DNA of 35,426 nucleotides, taken from positions 1 to 35,426 of the forward strand of contig JAFAPR010000282.1 of assembly GCA_019247075.1 (NCBI GenBank). Direction: 5' to 3'. This stretch comes from Solirubrobacterales bacterium. Its GTDB lineage: Bacteria; Actinomycetota; Thermoleophilia; Solirubrobacterales; Solirubrobacteraceae. The notes beneath the pieces were generated by a model. The model saw only the letters and a list, made by a program, of their open reading frames with translations. It did no database searches and was not told the origin of the DNA. The position numbers and the translations under genes are program-made. Shown piece by piece: positions 21,717-29,547 of this stretch; the first letter of the stretch is position 1; each line of letters opens with the position of its first letter.

Positions 21717-22913
21717 GTGCGCCAACCAGATTTCACCCTCACCGCGGGGCCGACAATGGCCTCCCCCCGCGTCCTCTCCGCGCTCGGATCGCCGATCATC
21801 TTCGATTACGACCCGGTTTTTCTGGACCGCTTCCGGGAGACCGAGCGGCTACTGGCCGAGGTCTACCAAACGCAGAACGACGTCGTTCTGATGCAGGGCG
21901 AAGCGGTGCTCGGCCTGGAGGCCGCGGCGAGAGGTCTGGTGCAGACCGGAACGCGCTGCCTGAACCTGGTATCGGGCGTTTACGCCTCCTGGTTCGGCGA
22001 CTGGCTGCGCAAGTTCGGAGCCGAGGTCTACGAGGTCCGGGTGCCTTACGACGAGGCCCTCGACCCCGCCGGGGTCCAGCGGGCACTCGACGAGCACGGC
22101 CCGATCGAGGTCGTTTCGGTGGTCCACTCCGAGACGCCGTCGGGGGTCGAGAACCCGTTGGGCGAGATCGGTTTTGTGGCGCACGCCCACGGCGCGCTGA
22201 TGCTGGCGGATGTCGTCTCGTCCCTAGGTGGCACCGAGCTGCTGGTAGACGACTGGCACATCGACGTGGCCGTCGCCGGCCCCCAGAAGTGCCTGGCCGG
22301 CCCGCCGGGGATGTCGCTGATCGCGGTGAGCCCGCGGGCCTGGGAGGCCGTGGAAGCGAACCCGGCGGCTCCGCGGAGCTCTTTCCTGTCTCTGCTCGAC
22401 TGGAAGCTCCGCTGGATCGAGGGAGGCCGCACGGCGTTCCCATACACCCCGTCCGTCGCAGACGTTGGCGGGGTTCACGCCGCGCTTTCTGAGGCTCTGG
22501 AGGAGAGCCTTCAGACAACGATCTCCTGCCATGCGCGGGCTGCGCGCGCCTGCCGGGCGGGTGTTCGGGCTCTAGGGCTTGAGCTGTGGCCGCGCAGTGA
22601 GTCCTATGCCGCGAATTGCGTCACCGCGGTCAGGGCCCCTTCCGCGGTCTCGGTGCCGGAGGTGCTTTCGCACGTGCGCGAGCGCTATGGCGTTCAGCTC
22701 TCGGGCGGCTACGGAGAGCTTAAGGACAAGCTGCTCCGCCTGGGGCACATGGGACCGGCTTCTCGGTCCCTGTACCCATTGGTCGCCGTTTCTGCTTTAG
22801 GCCGGGGATTGGCTGACCTTGGAGTGTCGGTGGACATCGGTGCGGGAGCGCAGGCAGTAATGGACGCGCTGGCCGAGGCCACGGCCGCCCCACTGGAACA
22901 GTCGCTGACCTAG
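21717..22913 (+). CDS. Class V aminotransferase, probable pyridoxamine-pyruvate aminotransferase (copy 2)
   Basis: A 398-residue paralogue of the preceding gene, with the putative PLP/substrate lysine at K191 (GPQKCLAGPPG). FTLTAGPTMASP, FDYDPVF, GEAVLGLEAA, VRVPYDEALDP, VVSVVHSETPSG, VVSSLGG, APRSSFLSLLDW, FPYTPSVADVGG and RLGHMGP all correspond to blocks of the Mesorhizobium pyridoxamine-pyruvate aminotransferase as I remember it. This makes it the better candidate for EC 2.6.1.30, the entry of pyridoxamine into the pathway. The GTG start at 21717 is preceded by AGGAGAG. The gene is cotranscribed with copy 1 and convergent with the BMP permease genes. The alternative is a generic alanine-glyoxylate or serine-pyruvate aminotransferase. 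Confidence 0.85.
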   Translation: MRQPDFTLTAGPTMASPRVLSALGSPIIFDYDPVFLDRFRETERLLAEVYQTQNDVVLMQGEAVLGLEAAARGLVQTGTRCLNLVSGVYASWFGDWLRKFGAEVYEVRVPYDEALDPAGVQRALDEHGPIEVVSVVHSETPSGVENPLGEIGFVAHAHGALMLADVVSSLGGTELLVDDWHIDVAVAGPQKCLAGPPGMSLIAVSPRAWEAVEANPAAPRSSFLSLLDWKLRWIEGGRTAFPYTPSVADVGGVHAALSEALEESLQTTISCHARAARACRAGVRALGLELWPRSESYAANCVTAVRAPSAVSVPEVLSHVRERYGVQLSGGYGELKDKLLRLGHMGPASRSLYPLVAVSALGRGLADLGVSVDIGAGAQAVMDALAEATAAPLEQSLT

Positions 22914-22929
22914 GGGCGCGGCGACGCGC

Positions 22930-23889
22930 TCACTTTGCGCCCCGCATGTAGGGAAGGCACAGCGCCGGCGGCAGGTAGGAGCGGCGCGCAAATATCAGGA
23001 GCGCCACGATGATCGCGACGAAGGGCAGTGTGTTGACGATGTCAGTCGAGATGTTCACTCCGGCCAGCTGCAGCGCCGTGGCGATCGACAGCGAGATCCC
23101 GAATAGAAACGATCCGAAAACGACCCACAGCGGTTTCCCGCGCGCGAGCATCGCGATCACGATCGCCATGTAGCCCTGGCCCTGCGTCATGAACGGCGTG
23201 AACACTCCCGCGCTCACGATCGACAGATACGCCCCGCCAAGGCCGGCGAGCGCGCTGGTACTGAGCGCCGCCCAGCTGCGAGTCGCCACCACGCTCACCC
23301 CCGCCGCGTCGAGGGCTTCGGGCTTCTCGCCCGCCGCGCGCAGGTTCAGGCCGATATTTGTCTTGCGGTAGATCCATGCCAGGAGTCCCGCCAACGCGAA
23401 CCCGATGTAGACCAGCACCGGCTGATTGAACAGGCTCGGTCCGAGCACGGGGATCTTGTCCAGACCGGGGATCGACACCGTCGCGGGGGCAGCTAGCCGC
23501 GGATAGCTGGTTCCGAACTGCGCCCCCTGGAGCACGCTCGTAATCCCTCCCCCAGCCAGCGTGATCGCGATGCCCACTACGATCTGGTCCAGCCCGAGCC
23601 ACACGCAGAGCACCACCATGATCACACCGCCGAGCGTGCCCCCGGCCATTCCGGCGACGAAGCCGAGCGTCTGCGAGTGGACGTAGTAGGCCACGACGAA
23701 GCCCACGTAGGCGCCGAGCAGCATCATTCCCTCGAGCCCCAGGTTGAGCACCCCCGAGCGCTCCGAGATCGTCTCCCCGAGCGCGGTGAACATCAGGGGC
23801 ACGCCCGCGAGCAGCCCGCCGGCCACCAGCGACGTGAGCACTGCCTTGCTGAAGATGTTGCTGGCAGCGGCGAAGTGGAGGATGCTCAT
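22930..23889 (-). CDS. BMP-type ABC transporter permease (second)
   Basis: A 319-residue very hydrophobic permease of the branched-chain/nucleoside (BMP) superfamily. The N-terminal region GVPLMFTALGETISERSGVLNLGLEGMMLLGAYVGF, with its ERSGVxNLGxEG block, is the signature of the nucleoside-type permease pair, and it is followed by repeated long membrane helices. Its start overlaps the stop of the first permease gene by 4 bases. With the partner permease, the double ATPase and the BMP lipoprotein it forms one importer. Known members carry nucleosides, purines, riboflavin or thiamine-like compounds, so a B6 vitamer is plausible but not shown. Confidence 0.92.
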   Translation of the reverse strand: MSILHFAAASNIFSKAVLTSLVAGGLLAGVPLMFTALGETISERSGVLNLGLEGMMLLGAYVGFVVAYYVHSQTLGFVAGMAGGTLGGVIMVVLCVWLGLDQIVVGIAITLAGGGITSVLQGAQFGTSYPRLAAPATVSIPGLDKIPVLGPSLFNQPVLVYIGFALAGLLAWIYRKTNIGLNLRAAGEKPEALDAAGVSVVATRSWAALSTSALAGLGGAYLSIVSAGVFTPFMTQGQGYMAIVIAMLARGKPLWVVFGSFLFGISLSIATALQLAGVNISTDIVNTLPFVAIIVALLIFARRSYLPPALCLPYMRGAK

Positions 23890-25082
23890 CGAGACGGTTC
23901 CTCCGCGGCGGTCCGGCGACGTAGCAGAGGCACGTGCAGCGCTTTGCGGAGCCCCGGCGTCAGATAGCTGCCTCCCAGGTCGTGTCTACGCCCGAAGTAC
24001 TCGATTACGGTCATGAACAGCAGGATCAGCGCGACCAGCACCAGGAGAAAGTCAGTCGGTAGGTTGGCGTTGGAAGCGGCGAGGTCCCCGCCGTTTGAGA
24101 GCACCGCGAAGAACGCGATGTACGGGATCAGGGCCAGGGGGTTCAAGCGCGCCAAAAACACGAACGGGATCACGGTGTCGCCGTACCCGGGGTTCCAGTT
24201 CGCGCGCATGTATCCCCAGACCCCCAGGATGTCGGCGGCTGCCGCCGCGCCGACGAGCGCACCGCTGACCAGGAACGCCATCACGATCAACCTGCGCACG
24301 TTGAGGCCCACGTGTGCGGCGGCTCGAGGGTTCGCGCCGAGCACGTGCAGGCGGAGCCCGAAGGCGGTGCGCTTGAGGACAAAGGCGGCGATAAAGGCCG
24401 CAGCCAAGGCGACGAGCACACCCACGTGGATCCGCGTGCCGGGAATCGACGGCAGCATGTGATCAAGGGGGATCACCCGGGTCTGCGGGATGTTGACGGT
24501 CGGGTCTTGAAACGGCCCCTTGACGAGGAGATTGGCTACCCCCACCCCGATGAACGACATCATCAGCGTCGTGATGATCTCGTTCGTCTCGTAGCGGGCC
24601 TTGAGGAACGCCGGGATGATCGTCCAGGCCGCTCCCGCAGCCATCGCCACCAGGAAGAGCACGACCAGGCTGACCACATTCGGGACACTCGTCAGGTGGG
24701 GCGCGATGCCGCAGATCAGGGCCGCTCCGATCAGGAACTGCCCGTCGTAGCCGAGGTTCCAGATGTTGGCGCGGAAGACAATCGTGAGTCCGACGCCGAT
24801 CAGCAGCAGCGGTGCCGCTCGCATCGCGCTGTCCTCCCACGAACCCTGCTGGATTCCGAACTGCCAGATGTTCGCGTAGAAGGTGAACGGATTGCGCCCC
24901 AGGATCGCAAGCAGCACGCCGCCCGCGATCAGAGCGAGGATCACAGGAATCAGTGAACGGATGAGCAGGTTCCGGCCGGCCGCAACTCGCCGCGATCGTC
25001 CGCGTCCGCCGGTCTCGCCGAGGCCCGGCGGCGGCACCACCGCTACGTCGGCGGGCTGGATTGAGACGCCCGTGTCGCTCAA
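23886..25082 (-). CDS. BMP-type ABC transporter permease (first)
   Basis: A 398-residue permease paired with the one at 22930. After a short cytoplasmic N-terminus come many hydrophobic helices, with the landmarks NIWNLGYDGQFLIGA, FLKARYETNEIITTLMMSFIGVGVANLLV and GLNVRRLIVMAFLVSGALVGAAA. The N-terminal extension is Pro/Gly/Arg-rich. The TTG start at 25082 overlaps the TGA of the ATPase gene as TTGA; no ATG lies near. It forms half of the membrane channel of the BMP-type importer. Confidence 0.9.
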   Translation of the reverse strand: MSDTGVSIQPADVAVVPPPGLGETGGRGRSRRVAAGRNLLIRSLIPVILALIAGGVLLAILGRNPFTFYANIWQFGIQQGSWEDSAMRAAPLLLIGVGLTIVFRANIWNLGYDGQFLIGAALICGIAPHLTSVPNVVSLVVLFLVAMAAGAAWTIIPAFLKARYETNEIITTLMMSFIGVGVANLLVKGPFQDPTVNIPQTRVIPLDHMLPSIPGTRIHVGVLVALAAAFIAAFVLKRTAFGLRLHVLGANPRAAAHVGLNVRRLIVMAFLVSGALVGAAAAADILGVWGYMRANWNPGYGDTVIPFVFLARLNPLALIPYIAFFAVLSNGGDLAASNANLPTDFLLVLVALILLFMTVIEYFGRRHDLGGSYLTPGLRKALHVPLLRRRTAAEEPSR

Positions 25083-26710
25083 GCGCGCTGTACCTCCGGC
25101 TCGGGGGCCTCCTTGATGCCAAGGGTCACATCGCCAATCATCATTCTGCCTATCTGCTCGGCCGCTCCCGGCCCGTTGTCCACGACGCCGACGATGCGCC
25201 CGCGCGAGAGCACCGCGATCCGATCGCACACCTCGATCAGCTCGTCGAGATCCGTCGAGATCAGGAGCGCGGCACCCTCCCGCCGAAGCTCGCCGATCAT
25301 CGAGCGCACGGTGCGTGTCGTCTTCAGGTCCAGTCCGTAGGTCGGCTTGTGGAAGACCACCACCTTCGCGTCGAAGGACAGCTCGCGCGCCAACAGAAGC
25401 TTCTGAACGTTCCCGCCCGACAGCGTCCCCGCCCGGGCCTCGACGCCCGGGGTTCGGATATCGAAGCGGTTCACCAGGGCCTCTGCGTCTCTGTCGATGG
25501 CCTCGGACCGCATGTGCCCGTGGCGCCAGTAGGGCGCACGTCCGATGCGCTTGAGAAAGAGGTTCACCGACACCGGTAGCGCGGACACAATGCCTTCGCC
25601 CAGGCGGTCGTCTGTCACGTAGCGCAGGCCGAGCTTCTGCCGCTGGGCGACGCTCAGACTCCCAACCGGAGCTCCCAGGTAGCGGATCTCGCCGTGGGTA
25701 ATCGGGCGCTGACCGCTGATCGCCTCCGCCAGCGCGCGCTGTCCATTCCCGTCCACGCCCGCGACGCCCAGAACCTCACCGAGGCGCAGCTCCAGCGAAA
25801 CGTCCTCGATCCCCGGCTGTGACCCGTCGCCGGGGGCGTAGGCGCGGTGCAGTCCGAGCGCGACGTCGCCAGTGTCGGTCCCACGGTGTGCCTTGCCTTC
25901 GATCCCCATCTGGAGCTCTGGGACCTCGGCTGCCGCGGCGGCCACCTCGCCGCCCTCGCCGAACATGAGCGCAACGATCTGCGACTCGAGCTCGTCGGGT
26001 GAGCTCAGCCGGATTCGTTCGCGCTCGATGCTGCCAGTCACCCGACCCTGCCGCAGCACCGTAATGCGGTCTCCCAGAGCAACGGCCTCGTGCAGCTTGT
26101 GCGAGATGAACACGATCGCGAGTCCGCTCGTCTTCAGCCGCTCGAGCACCTTGTGCAGTTCAGCGACCGCCTGCGGCGTCAGCATCGAGGTGGGCTCGTC
26201 GAGGATCAGCACACGCGATCCGCGCCACAGCGCCTTGATGATCTCGACCTGCTGTTGGCGCCCAAGCGCGAGCTCTTGCGCCGGAACATCCGGCTCGATC
26301 TCGACCCCGAGCATGCCGGCGAACTCCTTTAGCCGGCGCCGGGCGCCCGCGAAGTCAAGCTTCAGGCCCCGGGAGTCCCCGAGCAGCAGGTTCTCGATCA
26401 CGGTCAGCGGCCCGATCAGTGTCGAGTGCTGGTAGACGGTTCCGATCCCGAGGTCGAGCGCCGCCCGGGGCGAGTCGATCTCCTTCTCCTGGCCGTCCAC
26501 TCGGATACGTCCCGAATCGGGTTGCTGCATCCCGGACAGGATCGCCATCAGCGTCGATTTGCCGGCCCCGTTCTCCCCCAGCAGGCAGTGGACCTCCCCC
26601 CGGCGCAGGACCAACGAGATGTGGTCGTTGGCCAGCACGCCCGGGAAGGCCTTGGTGATGTCGAGCAGCTCGACCGCCGGCGTCTGATCGGACGCCGGCG
26701 CGAGCTTCAT
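25079..26710 (-). CDS. BMP/ribose-type ABC transporter double ATPase
   Basis: A 543-residue protein with two fused nucleotide-binding domains, as usual for sugar and nucleoside importers of this class. Domain 1 has Walker A GENGAGKST and Walker B LILDEPTS, with the shortened signature ALGRQQQVEI. Domain 2 has a degenerate Walker A (GVDGNGQRA) and the signature LSGGNVQKLLLAR, and its Walker B is altered (KVVVFHKPTYGLD, where FHKP replaces the usual xxEP), so this second site is probably weak. ATG 26710 is preferred because GGGAG precedes it; a GTG at 26737 would add nine residues. It sits 51 bases after the binding-protein gene. Confidence 0.92.
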   Translation of the reverse strand: MKLAPASDQTPAVELLDITKAFPGVLANDHISLVLRRGEVHCLLGENGAGKSTLMAILSGMQQPDSGRIRVDGQEKEIDSPRAALDLGIGTVYQHSTLIGPLTVIENLLLGDSRGLKLDFAGARRRLKEFAGMLGVEIEPDVPAQELALGRQQQVEIIKALWRGSRVLILDEPTSMLTPQAVAELHKVLERLKTSGLAIVFISHKLHEAVALGDRITVLRQGRVTGSIERERIRLSSPDELESQIVALMFGEGGEVAAAAAEVPELQMGIEGKAHRGTDTGDVALGLHRAYAPGDGSQPGIEDVSLELRLGEVLGVAGVDGNGQRALAEAISGQRPITHGEIRYLGAPVGSLSVAQRQKLGLRYVTDDRLGEGIVSALPVSVNLFLKRIGRAPYWRHGHMRSEAIDRDAEALVNRFDIRTPGVEARAGTLSGGNVQKLLLARELSFDAKVVVFHKPTYGLDLKTTRTVRSMIGELRREGAALLISTDLDELIEVCDRIAVLSRGRIVGVVDNGPGAAEQIGRMMIGDVTLGIKEAPEPEVQRA

Positions 26711-26761
26711 GTGCTCCCGTTGGGCGAGCGGTGGCACGAGTTCCGGAATCGATTCTCCGGC

Positions 26762-27829
26762 TCAGCTGCCGTTCAGTACTGCTTTGGCCTTTGCCGCGGT
26801 CGTCGTGTCAGGCACTTTGATGGCGCCTGACTCAATACCTTTCTGCGCGGTCTCGATTTTCAACCACACGCTCGCCGGGATGTACTTCGTCTTCAGCAGC
26901 GAGATCCCGCCGTTGGCAAGCGTGAGGTTGTAGTTGTGGTTGCCGAAGGTGTGGCTCTTGATGTCTGACAGGGCCTGGTTATACGCGTGGGTGAAGTTCC
27001 ACAGCACCGACGAAAGGAACACGTGGCCCGTGTCGATCGGCGTCATGTCGCCGATGTCGCCGATCATCCACAGCTTGTGCCCGGGATGAGCCGTTCCAAT
27101 CGCCTGCAGGTACCCGAATGACGCGTTGTCGCCCATCGTGAAGATCACGTCCGCACCGGATGCGATCACGCTGGCGGCCACGCGCTTGCCGCCCGCGGAA
27201 TCGTCGTAGGAGGCCGGGCCGATCTGTCCGAACACGATCGGCAGGTGCGGCTTCACGCTGTGCGCGCCGGCCGCAAAGCCACCGGTCATCTCGTACCAGT
27301 TGGTGTCCGACGCCGAGATGATCACGCCGACCTTGTTCGTCTTGGTCATATGAGCCGCGAGAATTCCCGCCAGGTACGCACCCTGCTGGCTCGAGGTCGT
27401 GATGTTCGACAGGGAACCCGGGTGCAGCATGGTGGGGATGTCGTATGTGATCGTCGGGACCCTGTACTGAACGGCGATTCGCTGGGCGCTCGTGTCGAAG
27501 CCGCTGGCATGGGCGATGATCAGTGTTGGCTTCGCCAGTGCCAGCTGGCGGAGGATTGTGTCGGTGTTGTTGTAACCGATGTTCTGAACGAGCTTCACGT
27601 GCATGCCGTTCGCGGAAGCCGCCGCCTTTGCGCCGGCGTATCCCTGGGCGTTCCACCCATAGTCGGCCGTTTTTGCCGGCGTCGCGATCGCGATCGTCCC
27701 GCCGCTAGCTGAGCTCGAGCCGGAATGCGTCGAGGTGTTCGACTTGCTGCTCGAGCCGCATGCCGCCACCACCACGGCGACCACGACAGCAGCTAGAACC
27801 CCGGCCAGCCGCTTGGAATTGATTTGCAT
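26762..27829 (-). CDS. BMP family substrate-binding lipoprotein
   Basis: A 355-residue lipoprotein. The signal peptide MQINSKRLAGVLAAVVVAVV ends in the lipobox VAAC, followed by a Ser/Thr-rich linker. The mature part follows the PnrA/BMP fold: IAIATPAKTADYGWNAQGYAGAKAA, GYNNTDTILRQLA, GAYLAGILAAHMTKTNKVGVI, and the ligand-binding region near GADVIFTMGDNASFGYLQAI. The family binds nucleosides and related heterocycles. ATG 27829 has GAGGGAGAAGG upstream. It is the first gene of its operon; the shared promoter motif lies about 110 bases upstream. Confidence 0.92.
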   Translation of the reverse strand: MQINSKRLAGVLAAVVVAVVVAACGSSSKSNTSTHSGSSSASGGTIAIATPAKTADYGWNAQGYAGAKAAASANGMHVKLVQNIGYNNTDTILRQLALAKPTLIIAHASGFDTSAQRIAVQYRVPTITYDIPTMLHPGSLSNITTSSQQGAYLAGILAAHMTKTNKVGVIISASDTNWYEMTGGFAAGAHSVKPHLPIVFGQIGPASYDDSAGGKRVAASVIASGADVIFTMGDNASFGYLQAIGTAHPGHKLWMIGDIGDMTPIDTGHVFLSSVLWNFTHAYNQALSDIKSHTFGNHNYNLTLANGGISLLKTKYIPASVWLKIETAQKGIESGAIKVPDTTTAAKAKAVLNGS

Positions 27830-27932
27830 GACCTTCTCCCTCCTCGGGTGGAGATCCCACCGGCTTTGATCGACAGCTCGCGCTGCATCGCGAAAGCGGC
27901 GCATGGGCTTACGCTTTCTCCTTAGCTGTGTG

Positions 27933-27948
27933 CTGTGGACTGTCAACA
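27933..27948 (-). promoter_or_regulatory. Shared TGTTGACAGNCCACAG motif, BMP operon
   Basis: On the minus strand the site reads TGTTGACAGTCCACAG, the same as at 13685-13700 and 33619-33634 except for one base. TTGACA could serve as a -35 for the BMP operon; a TAAGGA 16 bases further on is only a weak -10. The rest of the 27830-28317 gap (488 bases without a clear gene) holds the tandem repeat at 28097-28280 and the promoter of the gene at 28318. Confidence 0.55.
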
Positions 27949-28096
27949 GAGTCACAAAGATACCGCGTCGGTAGGCGGACTGCAAGCGAGCCTAATGCGG
28001 CGCCAACGAAAAGCGCGGAGCTCGCAGTGCGGACGAAATGTACATTCAGCTTCGACTTCTGAAAACACGGCGGTGACATCGAACGGCATCGATCGA

Positions 28097-28280
28097 CGCC
28101 GGGCCGCCCGGCCCCCGATCAGAGCCGGCTGTCGGTGCCGGTCAGCGCTGGGCGTCCGTGCCTCGATCAGCGCCGGTCGCCGATGTGGGTCAGCGCTGGG
28201 CGTCCGTGCCTCGATCAGCGTCGGTCGCCGATGTGGGTCAGCGCTGGGTGCCCGTGCCTCGATCGGCGTCGGTCGCCCTA
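28097..28280. repeat. 48-bp tandem repeat (about four copies)
   Basis: Copies start at 28145, 28193 and 28241, exactly 48 bases apart, each beginning GCGCTGGG and containing GTGCCTCGATC and GGTCGCC. Copies at 28145 and 28193 differ by one base over the 48. The third is slightly diverged and cut short near 28280, and a decayed copy precedes at 28097-28144. The period is a multiple of three, and a minus-strand frame would give a 16-residue Pro/Arg repeat, but it has only a TTG start and overlaps the promoters, so I treat it as non-coding. Confidence 0.8.
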
Positions 28281-28287
28281 TGCCGGC

Positions 28288-28310
28288 TGTTAACAACCAA
28301 CAGATACTAT
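28288..28310 (+). promoter_or_regulatory. Promoter with TGTTAACA variant motif
   Basis: TGTTAACA (28288-28295) keeps the GT-N2-AC core of the shared motif and is fully palindromic. A good -10, TACTAT (28305-28310), ends 7 bases before the ATG at 28318, so the message is probably leaderless. No clear -35 was found at 16-18 bases. It could be a variant site of the same regulator. Confidence 0.45.
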
Positions 28311-28317
28311 TCCTGAT

Positions 28318-28734
28318 ATGAGGCTGCGAGCTGCGCTGGCGGCTGGGAGTCGCCGATGGTCATTGGGCTTGTTCGTCGCGATCTGCGTGGGAGCCGGCGC
28401 AGTCGCATACGCGCTAACGGCCCCCGGTGGCTCGGGCACGTCCGCGCAGGCCGGGACGATCAGCACCGAGGACCCGGCCGCGTTTCGAACCGCCGTGATC
28501 GCGCGGCTGCGGAGCGAGAACCTCGACTTCCACTGGGTGGTTTGCGTCCGCACCCCTCACCGCTACCGAGGCGTCCGAGTGGTCCGCTGCAATGTCGACT
28601 TCGGCGAACCTCACATAGTGGCCTACTGCTCGGTGCTGCGGCGTGGGCGTCTGCTGACGAGCGAGCAGGAGCCATCGATTCCCTGCGGCCACGACAACGC
28701 GGGCTACTCGGACCCGGTGGTCACATACGGCTGA
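28318..28734 (+). CDS. Small exported or membrane-anchored hypothetical protein
   Basis: A 138-residue protein I do not recognise. The N-terminus is basic (MRLRAALAAGSRR), followed by one hydrophobic segment (WSLGLFVAICVGAGAVAYAL), so it is secreted or anchored with the rest outside. The outer part has four Cys (VVCVRT, VRCNVD, AYCSVL, IPCGH), which could form two disulfides. The -10 TACTAT just upstream points to a leaderless start at this ATG. It stands alone between the BMP and Liv operons. A link to the catabolic island is suggested only by the variant motif in its promoter. Confidence 0.65.
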   Translation: MRLRAALAAGSRRWSLGLFVAICVGAGAVAYALTAPGGSGTSAQAGTISTEDPAAFRTAVIARLRSENLDFHWVVCVRTPHRYRGVRVVRCNVDFGEPHIVAYCSVLRRGRLLTSEQEPSIPCGHDNAGYSDPVVTYG

Positions 28735-28815
28735 CGGAGTGAGTCTCAGCGACCCGCGGGTGAGGCTCGCGGCGGCCTGGGCCCCGATCGTTTCCCATCT
28801 GTCGTCGCTACCGAA

Positions 28816-29547
28816 TCACTGCTCGCCCAGAAACACCCGGGCGAGCTCGTCCCAATCGGTGACCTCGTGAGCTTCGCGGGAGGCCCGGATCACTCCGCTG
28901 ACCATCACGTGAACGCGCGAGGAGACCGCGATGGCCTCAAGCGCGCGTTGCTCGACGAGCAGTATCGCCACACCACTGGCACTTAGTCGTGGGATTTGGT
29001 TCTGCAGGACCAAACCGGTCATTTCCGGCGAGAGCCCCGCCGTCGGTTCGTCCAGCAGCAGCGCAGACGGTGCCGGCATCAGGGCACGCGCAATCGCGAG
29101 CAGTTTGCGCTCGCCCCCGCTCAGGCGACCGGCCACACGCGAAGTCATCCCGGCCAGAAGCGGGAAGGTGTCGAGCAGCTCGTCCACACGCGCGGCCACC
29201 CCCTTGCGCGGCAGGAGAAAGCCGCCTAACTCCAGGTTCTCACGCACTGTCAGCGTGGTGAACACGTCGTCGACTTGCGGCACCCACGCCAAGCCGCGCT
29301 TGATCAGCCGGTTGCTCGGGATACGTGATATCTCCTCGCCACCCAGCCACACTCGTCCGCCAAGGAACTGGGCGTCGCCGGTGATCGCCCGGAGCAGCGT
29401 GCTCTTCCCGGCGCCGTTGGGCCCGACGATGCAGGCGATCTGGCCCTGGCCGACCGCGAGCGAGACGTCGTGGACCACCTCGTGACCGCCATAGCCGGCG
29501 GACACCGAGTCGAATACAGGCGCCTCGCCGGCGTCGCTAACCGACAA
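28816..29547 (-). CDS. Branched-chain-type ABC transporter ATPase (LivF type)
   Basis: A 243-residue ATPase of the LivF class. Walker A is GPNGAGKST, the signature is LSGGERKLLAIARAL, and Walker B is ALLLDEPTAGLSP, followed by LLVEQRALEAIAVSSRVHVMVSG, typical of LivF. The start overlaps the end of the LivG-type gene by 11 bases. It is the last gene of the five-gene Liv-type operon (33555 to 28816). It energises import with the LivG-type partner. Confidence 0.93.
   Translation of the reverse strand: MSVSDAGEAPVFDSVSAGYGGHEVVHDVSLAVGQGQIACIVGPNGAGKSTLLRAITGDAQFLGGRVWLGGEEISRIPSNRLIKRGLAWVPQVDDVFTTLTVRENLELGGFLLPRKGVAARVDELLDTFPLLAGMTSRVAGRLSGGERKLLAIARALMPAPSALLLDEPTAGLSPEMTGLVLQNQIPRLSASGVAILLVEQRALEAIAVSSRVHVMVSGVIRASREAHEVTDWDELARVFLGEQ

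Noticed and set aside
28097-28280. CRISPR array
   Set aside because: The copies are contiguous 48-base units with no unique spacers.
27952-28296. Minus-strand protein with 16-residue Pro/Arg repeats
   Set aside because: It has only a TTG start without a ribosome site, and the frame runs through the BMP promoter and the tandem repeat. It is better explained as non-coding.
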